DNA of 64,000 nt. Origin: Carallia brachiata. Taxonomy: Eukaryota > Streptophyta > Magnoliopsida > Malpighiales > Rhizophoraceae. The DNA lies in contig JADCRB010000007.1 of assembly GCA_021464245.1 (NCBI GenBank), positions 4,745,125 to 4,809,124 on the forward strand, in the 5' to 3' direction. A program made the translations under genes and the position numbers. Of this stretch, positions 21,171 through 31,557 are shown in pieces; the first letter of the stretch is position 1, and the number at the start of each line of letters is the position of its first letter. The notes below the pieces were generated by a model. It did no database searches, was not told where the DNA came from, and saw nothing but the letters and a program-made list of their open reading frames with translations.

Positions 21171-22744
21171 AAGTGGAAGCCTTCCGCGTGGATCAAAACG
21201 CTACTTTAAGTGTCAACTAGCCAATCAGTGCTCTCTATAGGTGTCGTCGAGTGAACCATTGGAGAATAAAGTAATTAATTAATATCCTCATGCAGTTCGG
21301 TATTATATATACTACACCAGCATGTGACCGGCGTTTTCCTCTGGCACAGCAAATCTCGTTGGCACATGTAATGCCATTAGAACCTTTTACTTTGTAATGG
21401 ATAATCTATTACTATATATGAAGAATAAAGAAAAAAAAATGACACGGTTGGTGTTTGCCTATTAAAATGAGCTCTTGTTATATCTTTTTCATTTCAGACA
21501 ACATCATCCTAATTGAAAATATAATACAGTTAATTCTACTACCGCGCGACACGTAGTTGATTCATGGTTTCAATATCTAATATATATATGAAGTCCATTT
21601 CTTTTTTTCTTTCTGCTTTCATTGTGTAAACTAATCTCCAGTGTTTTTCCGAATGACCATCTGCTCAAGATATATAAGTATATCTAACATTTCTCTCGAC
21701 CTTGTACAGAAGAAAGTGATAATGATTACAGAAAAAAAAAAAAAACTAAGAAGTTATCGTGGCTCTAAGCAAGGGAAAAATATAAAACTGTTAACGATGA
21801 AACTCATCAAGTACCTTCCAAGTTCATTACTCGACATAATATAGTTTGCACAAATTAGAAGATAAGTTAAATTAATTGATCGGCGAGTTTCAATGAAAGA
21901 TAAACTTAGAAACATAAAAAATAAGTTGACATTATTGCACAGAATTGAGCTATATTTGGAAGAAGAAAACTGGCATTTTGAAAAAAAAAAAAAATTGATA
22001 AACTTTGCTGATAATCTTGGACAATCTACAACTGATCAGTCAAAAATCTAGAAAAAGAATACAAAACTGAGTTTGCTTGGTTTAACTTTTGGAAGCAATT
22101 GCAAGTTGGTCCCCAACATTAGTGTAATGAGTGTTTGTAAAAGTTTACACCACCGTTGGGAAAAACTGACAGCAAATAAGCTACAATTGATTGAAAAAAA
22201 AATGTTTAAAAAAAAACACTTTTTTGGAATGAAATAGCTCTTGATTGTAACAATTTAGGATGTCGGGACAAAGTTGCATTGCAACAATTTAAGCTCTTAT
22301 TCGCCATTGGTTACATAACTATTCAGCACCACCAATTAAGGAAAAAGCACAAATCTTACAATCCTAATGCCTATATTCATGATATTCGCTAAGAAATGGC
22401 TCAACCCTTTTAGCATGCAATTGCACCAAAGACAATAACCTACGAAATGACAACATGAAGCTACACTAAAAACATCAATAACCAGAATTCAACCACGCAA
22501 AACAGATTCATCAAACCAGAAAACTCCACCACAAGGCCATTGGCATCACAGAGGCGCTTTTAGATTGGTTCTTAATCTTATCAAAAGGATAAAATGTCAT
22601 GACATTAATTTTGTTCATTTGCCCAAATATTCTTTGATTCAGAATCATATGTAATAAAACATGCATGCAAAACATCATCCTTCATTCTAACATAAGTTCA
22701 GTGTCCGACAATGTCAAGTAAAGTGATAGATTCTTCACATGTGA
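21171..22744. repeat. 3' flank and downstream array unit (copy 2)
   Basis: This is paralogous to 11056-12760 and 4722-5890. No frame is conserved between copies, and I see no gene. It ends at the target site of the LINE insertion. Confidence 0.7.
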
Positions 22745-23353
22745 TGAAGCCATTGAAACTTGCCCCCATCTTTTCATTCATTGCAAATTCTCTTGGAGAC
22801 TATGGTGTTCCATTATTAATTGGTGGGGTTTTAGCTGGTGTGTTCATAAATCTCTCACAGATCTTTTCTTACAATGGAACGGTTTTGTGAGTGGAAAGGA
22901 CACTAAGAAAGTCTGGACACTGTTGTTTTTCGCTCTGCTTTGGACCATATGGTTAGAAAGAAATAAGAAGATTTTTCGGACTGCAGAAATAAAATGGTCT
23001 AAACTCCATGTTGTTTTTGCTCGGGTGTACTCTTGGCTCAAAGCAGTAGACATTGATCTCCCCTTTCATGGACAATCCCTCCTCATTTCTGCGAATGCTT
23101 TGCAGTGAGAAATATCTCATTTTACCAGGGTCTTCATCTTTCCTTATTCATCAATCTTCATCTCTGGTGATCAGTTCCTTTTTATATAATTTGTTTCTCA
23201 GGTGCTGTATTACAATCTTCTTTGACTTATGTTGATGTATAGTCTTTTGAACGATTCCCACACCATTGTCCTCAGGTGGAGTGGTGATTGACTTTTGTAC
23301 AACTTGTACATTTAACAAAATATACACACCTGACTTTTCAAAAAAAAAAAACG
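22745..23353 (+). mobile_element. 5'-truncated LINE 3' end with 17-bp target duplication
   Basis: About 360 bp of the RT C-terminal (zf-RVT) region read open (L-L-F-F-A-L-L-W-T-I-W-L-E-R-N-K-K), then come the 3' untranslated region and an A-run at about 23340-23351. The direct repeat 'agattcttcacatgtga' lies at 22728-22744 and again at 23354-23370. This is textbook target-primed integration. It belongs to the same family as the LINE at 15.4-19.9 kb, whose 3' end it matches closely. Confidence 0.92.
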
Positions 23354-23845
23354 AGATTCTTCACATGTGAAAAATTGAATATTTCCTCTACATGTATACT
23401 TAGTTGTTTAGAGAATAGCATTTTTCAATAATGTTTTCATATGTTGTTTGAAAAGCCTTCTACCTATTCCGTACTCTAATACTCTTCAACGTTGAACTGG
23501 TAGAATTGCAAAATTGTAGAACCCAAAAATATTTTTTTTTATAGGATAATCTATTTGAATATACATGCATGCTTGCATCACCTATTAAAACTACCAAGGC
23601 TAAATGAGCAAATCTTAGAACAAAAAGAGAACACCAGATGACTTGAACAATCAATTTAGCTTATAAAAAAATAAACGTGAAAGGGACAAATCCAAACCTC
23701 CAAATTTATAATCATTTGTTGCCGAAAAGAATTATCTGGGTGGATCTGTTGAACCACCAATGAAAACTAACGAGCTATGCTTGCCACGTAGCATAACTAG
23801 TTCAAGATATACCAACAAAAGAAGCCAAAAATATCAATGCAAAAA

Positions 23846-24014
23846 CTAAATTTGATACATGAATTTATTATCTTCAAAGAACCCCCACAGATGAAGCAAG
23901 TCACTTTCCTTTGCCTTGGAGATATCCGTAATTAGGATCAAAATTGAATCAACAATTGTCCTCTTGCACTCAAAGCCACCTTCTTCCTTTAAAATATTAC
24001 TCAAAATGTTCATC
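23846..24014 (-). pseudogene. Coatomer subunit gamma exon fragment (copy 2)
   Basis: On the minus strand an intron acceptor 'cgttgcag' ends at 24015. The exon then reads M-N-I-L-S-N-I-L-K-E-E-G-G-F-E-C-K, I-V-D-S-I-L-I-L-I, A-K-E-S-D-L-L-H-L-W and F-F-E-D-N-K, ending in a stop at 23846. It is the same gamma-COP exon as at 6384-6538 but retains the intron border, so it came from genomic DNA rather than a processed transcript. Substitutions at normally conserved places (E-Y-K to E-C-K, L-C to L-W) indicate relaxed selection. Confidence 0.75.
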
Positions 24015-24029
24015 CTGCAACGAAGAAGA

Positions 24030-25155
24030 AAGAAGATTAAGTTGCATTTACTAGCTAAGAAAGAAAACATGCATCAACCCTAATCAAACCTAAAAATTTT
24101 GGACACAAAGCACTTATATCATCACTCATGGTGATCCGATACTTCAGAACACCAAAGAGGATTTTCAGTTTAGAATTCTGGGGCAAGAGGGCAAAATTCA
24201 TAGGGAGAATTCTAAGTGAGAATTCTGGGACTTGACTCTTCAAGTCACCAAAGTGAAACGGTTCTGTAGTGTACATTTAGAACCCATAGCTAAGGTTGCA
24301 ATGTTACAGGAAAACACATTAATTAACAAAAGATTAAGTGTTTGAAATAATTAGGGAAAAAAAAAAAACAGAGCTCTTTGGAAGCTTGAGCTAAAAGGCT
24401 CAAAAAATGCACTTGAAGAAAAAGCCATTTAAAAAAAAAACAGAGAGAGAGAGAGAACTCTTGAAATTCCCTATTTGTTATGCGTATAGTAAAAATCTCT
24501 CTAAAATTGATCATAATTTAAAGGATGAAGTATTTCAGAAGTCATACGATTATCATTGTGCCAAGTTCGACCAAAAGTCGCTACCTTTGGGAGAAGGATT
24601 GATGATTGACCTCAATAGTTATGACAAATTTTAATGTATAACCGTTCATATTAATCTTTTTATCAAAATTAATATAATTATGATAAGTTTTACTATAAAA
24701 AGAAACTGATGTTCAACTCCTCCTCAAAAGAAGGAGAGCATCCGAAATACCAAAAACAGCACCAAGAGGCAGCAATTGATTGACTCTTGTCTCGAGCATA
24801 ATATATATGTATATATATAGATACATGCAATCAATTTCCATATTAAATGCATGTGCTCACAAAAACTTAACGGAATAGGCTAAATTTGTTAAGTAAGATT
24901 TGTTTATAATCATTTCTTTTTTTTGCCTGAAGCAAAGGTGAGGTATGTCATCATTCAATTTGAGAAATCTCGATGCTCATCAATTTTTTCAGGCGTGCAT
25001 ATTCTTTGCTGAATATTAAATTTGGTGCTCATGTGTTACTCCAAAATCTTGTTTTTGGGATCTTATTCCAAACAGAATTTAGCAAAACAAACCGGTTTAA
25101 GGTTTGATTAACTTGAAACCGTTAGTGAATTAAAATTTTGCAATTGGGCTAAGAC
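24030..25155. repeat. Array unit, distal segment (copy 2)
   Basis: This segment is paralogous to 6560-7820 (minus its MITE) and, from about 24890, to 31980-32250. It contains no gene. Minus-strand frames of 60 to 75 codons are not conserved in the other unit. Confidence 0.55.
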
Positions 25156-25489
25156 GGGATAACCAAACAAATAAATTTATAGGTTTGGCAAATTTTCAAT
25201 TAAATTTTAAATGTTAGAATCATTTTATTTAAATTTTAAATTTTAATATGTTCATTTTAATTGAGTCCTACATTGAATTGAATGGAATTTGACTGTTAAA
25301 ATTAATAATTGACTGCATTAAAAAATTTTAAAATTTATGAAAAGCATATAAAAAATTAAATAAAATAACTTAAAATATTATAATACATGTAAAATACGTT
25401 TTAATATATGTATTTTCATAAAAACTTCCAATTCCTTCGCTCTCAAAAATTTTTTTAAAAAAAAACTTCAAAAAAATGAAACAAAAAAA

Positions 25490-26100
25490 GAATCTATTCT
25501 GTTCAGCCACTCTTCATCGGCAGCAGCCATAGCTGCCAAACACACCACCGTCATCGGCTGCGGTCACAGGCATCGATGCAAGAATCACTTTTTTCCTGAA
25601 CCACTGTGCGCCGATCTTCCCTCCTACAATGACGACGCACTGAATCTGATCGGAAAAGGTCAGAAATCAAGCTGGATTGCCACTACCCCACCTCAGGCCA
25701 CTGCCTCTCCGCCACACTGCCTTTCTCCATTGTCGATCAAGTGGTTTGGGTTCTCCACGGCTCTGCCAAACCTCTCTTTCCTCTCTTCCATTATATGGGG
25801 ACCCACCTCTTCCAATGCTCTCTGCTCATCAAGCACACCCCATCTATGCACTTGAACTTGTCCGCATTTGCGAACCACTGAAATCCTCTGCCATCCACTA
25901 CAGCACTCAACTTTGTCTGTCTCTCCATTTCATCATCTTTGAAACGTCGTCGCTATGGTTTTTAATCAATTGCTCAACAGTGTCATATTTCTCTGAACCT
26001 TCCCTGAATTCCATGGAATCCAAGTAGATGGCTGTTTGAACCGAACTTTACGGCCTTGCACGGACACCGTGCAGCCGATCCTTATACAACAAAACGGAAA
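25490..26100. other. GC-rich stretch, possible captured gene fragment
   Basis: This stretch is much more GC-rich than its surroundings. On the + strand an open frame without a usable start runs from about 25503 to 25859 (S-H-S-S-S-A-A-A-I-A-A-K start, N-D-D-A-L-N-L-I-G-K-G in the middle). On the minus strand another runs at about 25693-25878 (H-I-M-E-E-R-K-E-R-F). I recognise neither protein. Its position inside a foldback element suggests transduplicated host DNA. Confidence 0.4.
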
Positions 26101-26168
26101 AGATCAAAACTTTGGCATAAAAAGCAACCCATATAGATGACCCACATAGCAGCACATGCAGATGACTC

Positions 26169-27549
26169 GAGATAAGTCCTAAATCAGGTTATTAACTTTT
26201 CAGTTGGACAAATCTCAGTCACTAACTTTAAAAAGGTTCAATGTAGGTCACTTCCGTTAATAAAAGTTTGCGATTAGGTTAGTTAGTTTGTTTCTATTAG
26301 AAGTTTCGTTATCTGATGACGTGTAGCGTGACTTGACACTGTGAGTCAGCTTATTTTACTGACATGGTTAAAAATTTTTCTCTCTCTTGTTGTTGATGTG
26401 GACATAAAATATCTCTCTCATCTTCTTCATCTTCTCTCTCCCATCTAATGAAGAACATCCTTTCCTCTTTCTCACTCAAAAACTTACTGTCTAATGGCCC
26501 TAAAAATCAAAGTCATCGTCTCACCCAGCCTCTCGTAGTCTCAATTTAAGAGTCAATACAAAAAGAAAAAAATAATAAAATTATTGATCATCGAAACCAA
26601 AACTCAGAAACAGAAAGATTGACCAACTTAAATTTAAACTCAATTCTTATTATTATCATCATCAGTAGTATCGACAAAGGCAACCAAAGAACAAAAACAA
26701 CAAGAAGCAGAGCATCTACAAAACCCAGAGTCCGAATGTTGATTTAGCGCCACTCCACAACGCCTTTTCCCTCGGATGAACCCTCCACTTCTTAGGTCAA
26801 ATTCCTCTTCACCATCCGCCTCAACGGATTCAACGCCACTTTAGAGACTTTCCACTGAATCTCCACCATTAATTTCTCAAAATTTTCCCATCAATCGCTG
26901 ATGAGACGTAGCATCCACTAGATCCCACGCCTCCATCCTCCAGACAACTGGCCTTACCTCGTACTTCCTCAAAACCTGCAGTGGCCATGGCCTCCACCTA
27001 ATCATGTTCACAACTATTTTTTAATACATCCAAAATCGTCGGACCCCCTACTCCCAAAATAAAAACCCCAAAGACAAAAAAAAAAAAAAAAAAACAAAAA
27101 AACCTTGAAAAGCATGTAAAAAATATGGGAATTTTTTGTTCAGAAAAAAAAAAACTTTACCATGGATGAGAATATAAAATTATCGCTGTTTATCTAGTCC
27201 CAAAGCAGAGGAGCAGAAATTTGTATCGCTTTTTCCTTTTTGGATAAGAAAGAGGAAAGGATGTTCTTCATTAGATGTGAGAGAGAAAATGAAAAAGATG
27301 AGAGAGATATTTTATGTCCACATCAGCCACAAGAGAGAAAAATTTTCAACCATTTCAGTAAAATAAGCTGACTCATAGTGCTACGTCACGCGACACGTCA
27401 TCAGATAACAGAACTTTTAATGGAAACAAACTAACTAACGTAATCGCGAACTTTTGTTAACAGAAGTGACCTACATTAAACCTTTTTAAAGTTAATGACT
27501 AAGATTTGTCCAACCGAAAAGTTAGTGACCTGATTTAGGACTTATCCCT
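26169..27549. mobile_element. Inner foldback Pack-MULE-like element
   Basis: The termini are near-perfect inverted repeats starting 'gagataagtcctaaatcagg' and ending 'cctgatttaggacttatccct', with arms of about 300 bp each. They pair through 'tttttaaagtta', 'gtttgtttc' and 'atctctctcatc' to about 26470 and 27250. A 10-bp direct repeat 'cagatgactc' flanks the element (26159-26168 and 27550-27559). Long inverted ends with a 9 to 10 bp target duplication are typical of Mutator-like elements. There is no transposase. The middle carries a fragment of an NT-C2-domain gene (annotated separately). Confidence 0.85.
26740..27005 (-). pseudogene. Captured NT-C2 (EEIG1/EHBP1 N-terminal domain) gene fragment
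   Basis: The minus strand starts at the ATG at 27005-27003 and reads M-I-R-W-R-P-W-P, K-Y-E-V-R-P-V-V and R-M-E-A-W-D-L-V. After a frame change it reads M-V-E-I-Q-W-K, then L-R-R-M-V-K-R-N-L-T, E-V-E-G and G-V-V-E-W. Plant proteins with an N-terminal NT-C2 domain start with a very similar W-R-P-W-P-P...K-[FY]-E-V...R-R-[ML]-E-G-W-D, then V-E-I-x-W-K-G and R-R-x-V-K-R-N-F-T. Stops and a frameshift make it non-coding. It lies between the arms of the inner foldback element, which fits Pack-MULE capture. The identification is from remembered family motifs. Confidence 0.6.
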
Positions 27550-27962
27550 CAGATGACTCACATGCTTTGGGAAGAATTAAAATTACTTGAACGAAAATGG
27601 GTCGTGTGGTGGCAATGCAATTTACCAAGGGAGAGACAGTGGAAACAGAGAGGGAGAAGCGAGGAGGGTTTGGGACTGTAAAGGCATTGGGTTTTGGGTA
27701 ATACGTACGTGGGGTGTATTTTACAAGTATTATGATATTTTAAATTATTTTTTTATATATTTTTTCTTAATTTTCAGAATTTTTTAAATGTTGTTAATTC
27801 TTACATTTAACGGTCAACTCCATTCCATCTAATATAAAACTCAATTGAAATAAATACATCAACGTTAAAGATTTAAATAAAATGATCCTAACATTTATGA
27901 CTTAATTAAAATTTTGTTAAATTTATAGGACTATTTTTTTTTAACTTATCCTAAGTTAAGAC

Positions 27963-28391
27963 CACAAGAAATAATAATTGAGAAGAGCTTAGTTTTTTAG
28001 AAGTTCTAACCAAAAGCATCCAGAACGAGGTTCTTACTAAATAATTTTTTCTCCATTTTTTAAATTTGAATTTTTCATCTAAATTCAATAATTTGCAACC
28101 AAAACATCAAGATATATGGCGAGTTACAAAATGTTAAAATACATATAATTACAGATTCTTGTCCGCATATTTTACTGGCCTAACTACATATTTACTATTT
28201 TTTTGCTAGAAATTAAAATTTTAAAAATAAAAAATATATTTTTTATTTGTTTCCTTAAACCTTTTCTGAGTGTAGCCAAGCCATCAATCGCCTGTCACAG
28301 CTTATGTGACCTGGGCAAGTCTTTCGCATCATGTTTCTCATAAATATGCTCGAAAAGTTAGTCATCTTCGGAGTCACTGGTAAGTCTTTTT
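27963..28391. repeat. Array remnant between foldback and TRIM
   Basis: 27963-28210 matches 32335-32580 (for example 'atccagaacgagg' and 'gcaaccaaaac'). 28286-28391 is a relic of the peptide-gene upstream repeat ('caagtctttcgcatcatg'). No gene is seen. Confidence 0.6.
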
Positions 28392-29813
28392 TGTTGAAAT
28401 TGTAAGTGTGAGTTATATAATTGAGGGTTATTATCAAAAAATAACACTATCTTTACGTTTTTTTATAAATCTAGCACTAAATTAAAAAACTAACAAATTT
28501 AACATAGTTTAATTATTTTATTACAAATCTAGCACAACCTTTAATAATTAACAAATCTAGCACATTTCAATTATTTTCTAAAAAATTTAGCACACTGTCA
28601 ATTAAAAATAATCAATTAAAAGTAACTAAATCCCTTAATATACACATGTGACATATTTACTTCTAAATTTAGTATAATTTAAAACTCTCAAATGCTATAT
28701 GTGCATACTGAAGATTTGATTATTTTTAACTAAAAGTGTCCTAAATTTGTTAAAAAATAATTGAACGTCAAAATCTAGTACAGTTTAAAATGTCCAAATG
28801 TCATATGTGCATGTGTGCATACTGGAGATTTGATTATTTTTAACTGACAGTGTGCTAGATTTGTTAAAAAATAATTGAACTGTACTAGATTTGTTAATTG
28901 TTAAAGGTTGGGCTAGATTTGTAAGAAAATAATTAAATTGTACTAAATTTGTTAATTTTTAAAGGTAGTACTAGATTTATAAAAAAACGCAAAGATAGCG
29001 TTATTTTTTGATAATAACCCTTATAATTAAATAGTTTTATATTAAAAGTAAAAGAGGGAAATGAGTAACATATACGTAGGAAGAATTCAAAAACTTAATG
29101 TTCTAATATTTTAGGTTGAGATGTCATGTTAAATCCATAAATTTATTGCTTATTTGGGTCCTTTTCAAATTTCTCCCCAGTTATGGACTCTCGTGTTTCT
29201 TGACAGTGGTATCAAAGTCGATGTTTTAGTAAGGGACAAGTATGGACGGCGCTCATGTTTCTTATGGCTGTTACCCCCATAAGGAAGGACGAATCTGATT
29301 ATACTTACCAAGAGAAGGTCCAGATGAAGTGGTCAGGCGTGGCTCCACAAGAAGAGTGGTGACACGTTTGGCCCAAGCGTGGCCCTTGGATTATTGGCAA
29401 AAGCACACTCCAAAATTAGACGGAACAAGATTGGCTCACATGCGGAGTCGGTGAAAGTGGCAATGGGCTCTTGGTGCATCAATGAGAGCATAATTAAGCG
29501 GAGTAAGATTAGCTCGCATGCGGTTCGGCAAGAGTGTTAATGGGCTCATGCGTATCAAGAAGAGAGCAAGCCCAATGTGGAAGAGATTCACACTTGAGGG
29601 AGAGATTGTTGAAATTTTAAATGTGAGTTGTGTGGTTAAAGAATCTCATATTACTAATGAAAGAGGGAAGTCAGTAGCATATAATTATGAAGGACCCATA
29701 AACCCAATACTTTAAAATTTTGAATTAAAATACATTGTCAAGTCCATAAATTTGTTATTTACTTAGACACTGTTAAGATTTCTGCTAATTTTATACTCTT
29801 ACGTTTCCTAACA
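28392..29813 (+). mobile_element. TRIM-like non-autonomous LTR retroelement
   Basis: The left LTR begins 'tgttgaaattgtaag' (28392) and ends about 29206 ('gtgtttcttgaca'). The right LTR begins 'tgttgaaattttaaa' (about 29608) and ends 'cgtttcctaaca' (29813). A primer-site-like 'tggtatcaaagtc' follows the left LTR, and purine-rich 'gagggagaga' precedes the right one. The internal part is only about 400 bp and has no gag or pol. Both LTRs are about 205-215 bp once the foldback inside the left one is removed. A T-rich flank ('ctttt') on both sides may be the target duplication. Confidence 0.7.
28424..29021. mobile_element. Foldback element FB2, copy 2 (inside the TRIM LTR)
   Basis: The terminal inverted repeats are 'agggttattatcaaaaaata' and its complement at the right end, with arms full of 'ctagatttgtta' phrases. 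'tataatt' occurs on both sides (28416-28422 and 29022-29028), and the right LTR of the same TRIM shows the site without an insertion. It belongs to the same family as 8336-8931. Confidence 0.85.
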
Positions 29814-29819
29814 CTTTTT

Positions 29820-30480
29820 TGTCACCTTAATTTTTTTTTTTTTTGGAGAAAGTTTGTCAACTACAAAATAAAGATAATTATGTAACGTTACATATAATAA
29901 TTCACTGTTTCTTATGAAAGAAATTCCATTCCCCGGCATTTACCTTGTTCAAAAAAAAAAAAAGAAAAAATCCATTCCCCGGCAATCTCTGCCTCGTTGT
30001 TGAAATCGAGTCAGGAAAATGCCACTGACAAGAATCCTCAATAACTCCGTAGTCATTCCTTTTATTAAACATCAGAATATCAGCAGATCTGCAATTAATG
30101 AGGCTAGTGCAAATATTTTTCCTCACAACAGGCACTGCAAAGTGAAGATCCATCAGCCCAATGGAAGATCTGTTCTGTTGTTGGAGGGAAAGAAGAAAGG
30201 AAATTCGTCGAACACAAAGGTATCTTCGAAAACCTTTTGCATTAGCCATGCAGCTCACTGAGCGTGTTTGTTTTAGTCTCAGTGTTCAAAGCTTAGGCTC
30301 GCATCTCATGCTGTTGAGCCTAGTGAGTGGCTTATTAGGCTCATCTGCTAATAATAGTATGTTAACTACAAAGAAATTTAAATTTTTTCCCTAGATTGTC
30401 AAACAGATTAAAACAAGCGTGAGGGATGTCATTTTGCAATTCGAGAAGCCTCCAATGCTTATCAAAACATTTTATGGGGA
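29820..30480. other. Unassigned insertion-like stretch
   Basis: 29820-30390 has no counterpart in the other array units. It is less AT-rich and has open frames on both strands (80 codons + at 30019-30261, 118 codons - at 29902-30258). Neither shows a domain I recognise. A-runs and the duplicated phrase 'attccattccccggcattt'/'atccattccccggcaatct' (about 29923 and 29969) suggest degraded retroelement or captured sequence. From about 30395 array sequence resumes. Confidence 0.35.
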
Positions 30481-30599
30481 ATTTATTCGAAACAGGATTC
30501 ATTGAACAAAACAAATTCAGAGTTTATTAATTTGAGAGCGGGTAATGACTTCATTTCCAATTGGGCAAAGATAATGTGGGATGATAATTGAATTGGGAA

Positions 30600-30954
30600 T
30601 AACAGAACTCAACTATTGTGTCACCACTTGTGTGACCTGGCTGGAAAGTCTTTGGCATCATGTTTCTCATATTTTGGCCTCGAAAGCGAATAGTCTTCCG
30701 AGTCAACCACAAGTCTTTGGCACCATGTTTCTCATAGTCTTGCTTGGAAGATGAGTTATCTCCCGAGTCAACCACAAGTCTCTGGCCATACGTTTATTAT
30801 CTTATCCACACATCTGTATCACTCGGTAATTTATCTTTCTATTCCCGGCTGGAACTCGGAAGTTTCTCTTGCGCCATTCAAATGTAGCTTTGATCAAACA
30901 ACGTACACAATTACTAGATTACCTTACATTCCTCTCATCATTTCACTATAAATA
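30600..30954 (+). promoter_or_regulatory. Upstream repeats and TATA box of RALF-like gene 3
   Basis: Repeats 'aagtctttggcatcatg' (30648) and 'aagtctttggcaccatg' (30713), followed by 'aagtctctggcc', mirror gene 1. TATAAATA is at 30947-30954, 59 bases before the ATG. The MITE seen before gene 1 is absent. Confidence 0.6.
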
Positions 30955-31005
30955 GGATGGTATAGACGGGGCAGTGGGCAAATATAAACTCGTAGTTAAT
31001 CCATC

Positions 31006-31557
31006 ATGAAGGCTTTTCTGCTAATCATATGCATTCTTTTGGCTACAATTCTCTTTTCTCCAGCTTCCACCACTGCTCGAGAATTAGCCGAGAAGGATCA
31101 CAGTGAGATCACTACCGCTTTTTCCCCAACCATTTGATTATAATTTACCACAGCATGCTAACAAGCTTTTTTTATGAAGTCATCAATATGCAAAATCATT
31201 TTATTTTTCATTTTCGTAGGCTTCATGTCAATTAAGTTTTAGATGACATTTTGAACTTAAATTCACCATCCACCACAATCACTACTCTCTATCTATCGAA
31301 TAAGTCACGGGTTAACGCCTAATAAGGAGCCTTTTTTATAGGGAAAAAAAATAAAAAAAAAACCAATTCAGTTGATCATGATTTTGATACGATCCCACTT
31401 GTTACCATTGTCTGTCGCAGGTGGTCGATATCCGGTCTATGGTCGAGACCCAGCCCATAATCGAGTCCCGGACTATGGATGCGGCCCTGGCCGGCACTGT
31501 GTGACTCCAGCCGTCCCCCCTCCGCCCTGTGATAGATATCGTCACTGTCTTCCTTGA
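31006..31557 (+). CDS. RALF-like secreted four-Cys peptide, gene 3 (two exons)
   Basis: Exons are 31006-31102 and 31421-31557; the intron is GTGAG...CGCAG; the product is 77 residues. The signal peptide is almost the same as gene 1, and the acidic linker is R-E-L-A-E-K-D-H. The mature part is strongly diverged: S-G-R-Y-P-V-Y-G-R-D-P, then four cysteines as C-x5-C-x9-C-x5-C and a final L-P. Only the Gly/Arg in loop 1 (G-P-G-R-H) and Tyr-Arg before Cys4 (D-R-Y-R-H) recall genes 1 and 2. The leader, intron and 3' flank remain highly similar, so the mature coding part has changed faster than the non-coding DNA around it. It shares the family role and uncertainty given for gene 1. Confidence 0.68.

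Larger units (their letters stand above)
25156..27953. mobile_element. Outer foldback (Mutator-like) element with captured DNA
   Basis: Inverted arms of about 200 bp lie at 25156-25345 and about 27775-27953. The left arm 'aatttataggtttggcaaattttcaattaaattttaaatgttagaatcatttt' is matched, in pieces, by the reverse complement of the right arm. The flanking repeats are imperfect ('ggctaagac' at 25147-25155 and 'agttaagac' at 27954-27962). The uninterrupted site is visible at about 32335 ('gaggctaagatcacgaagaaa'), with the following 80 bp matching on the right side. Between the arms lie a GC-richer stretch (25490-26100) and a complete second element (26169-27549). Confidence 0.7.

Noticed and set aside
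29902..30261. Overlapping frames on both strands (118 and 80 codons)
   Set aside because: No domain, no paralogue within the window and no promoter signals; kept only as an unassigned stretch.
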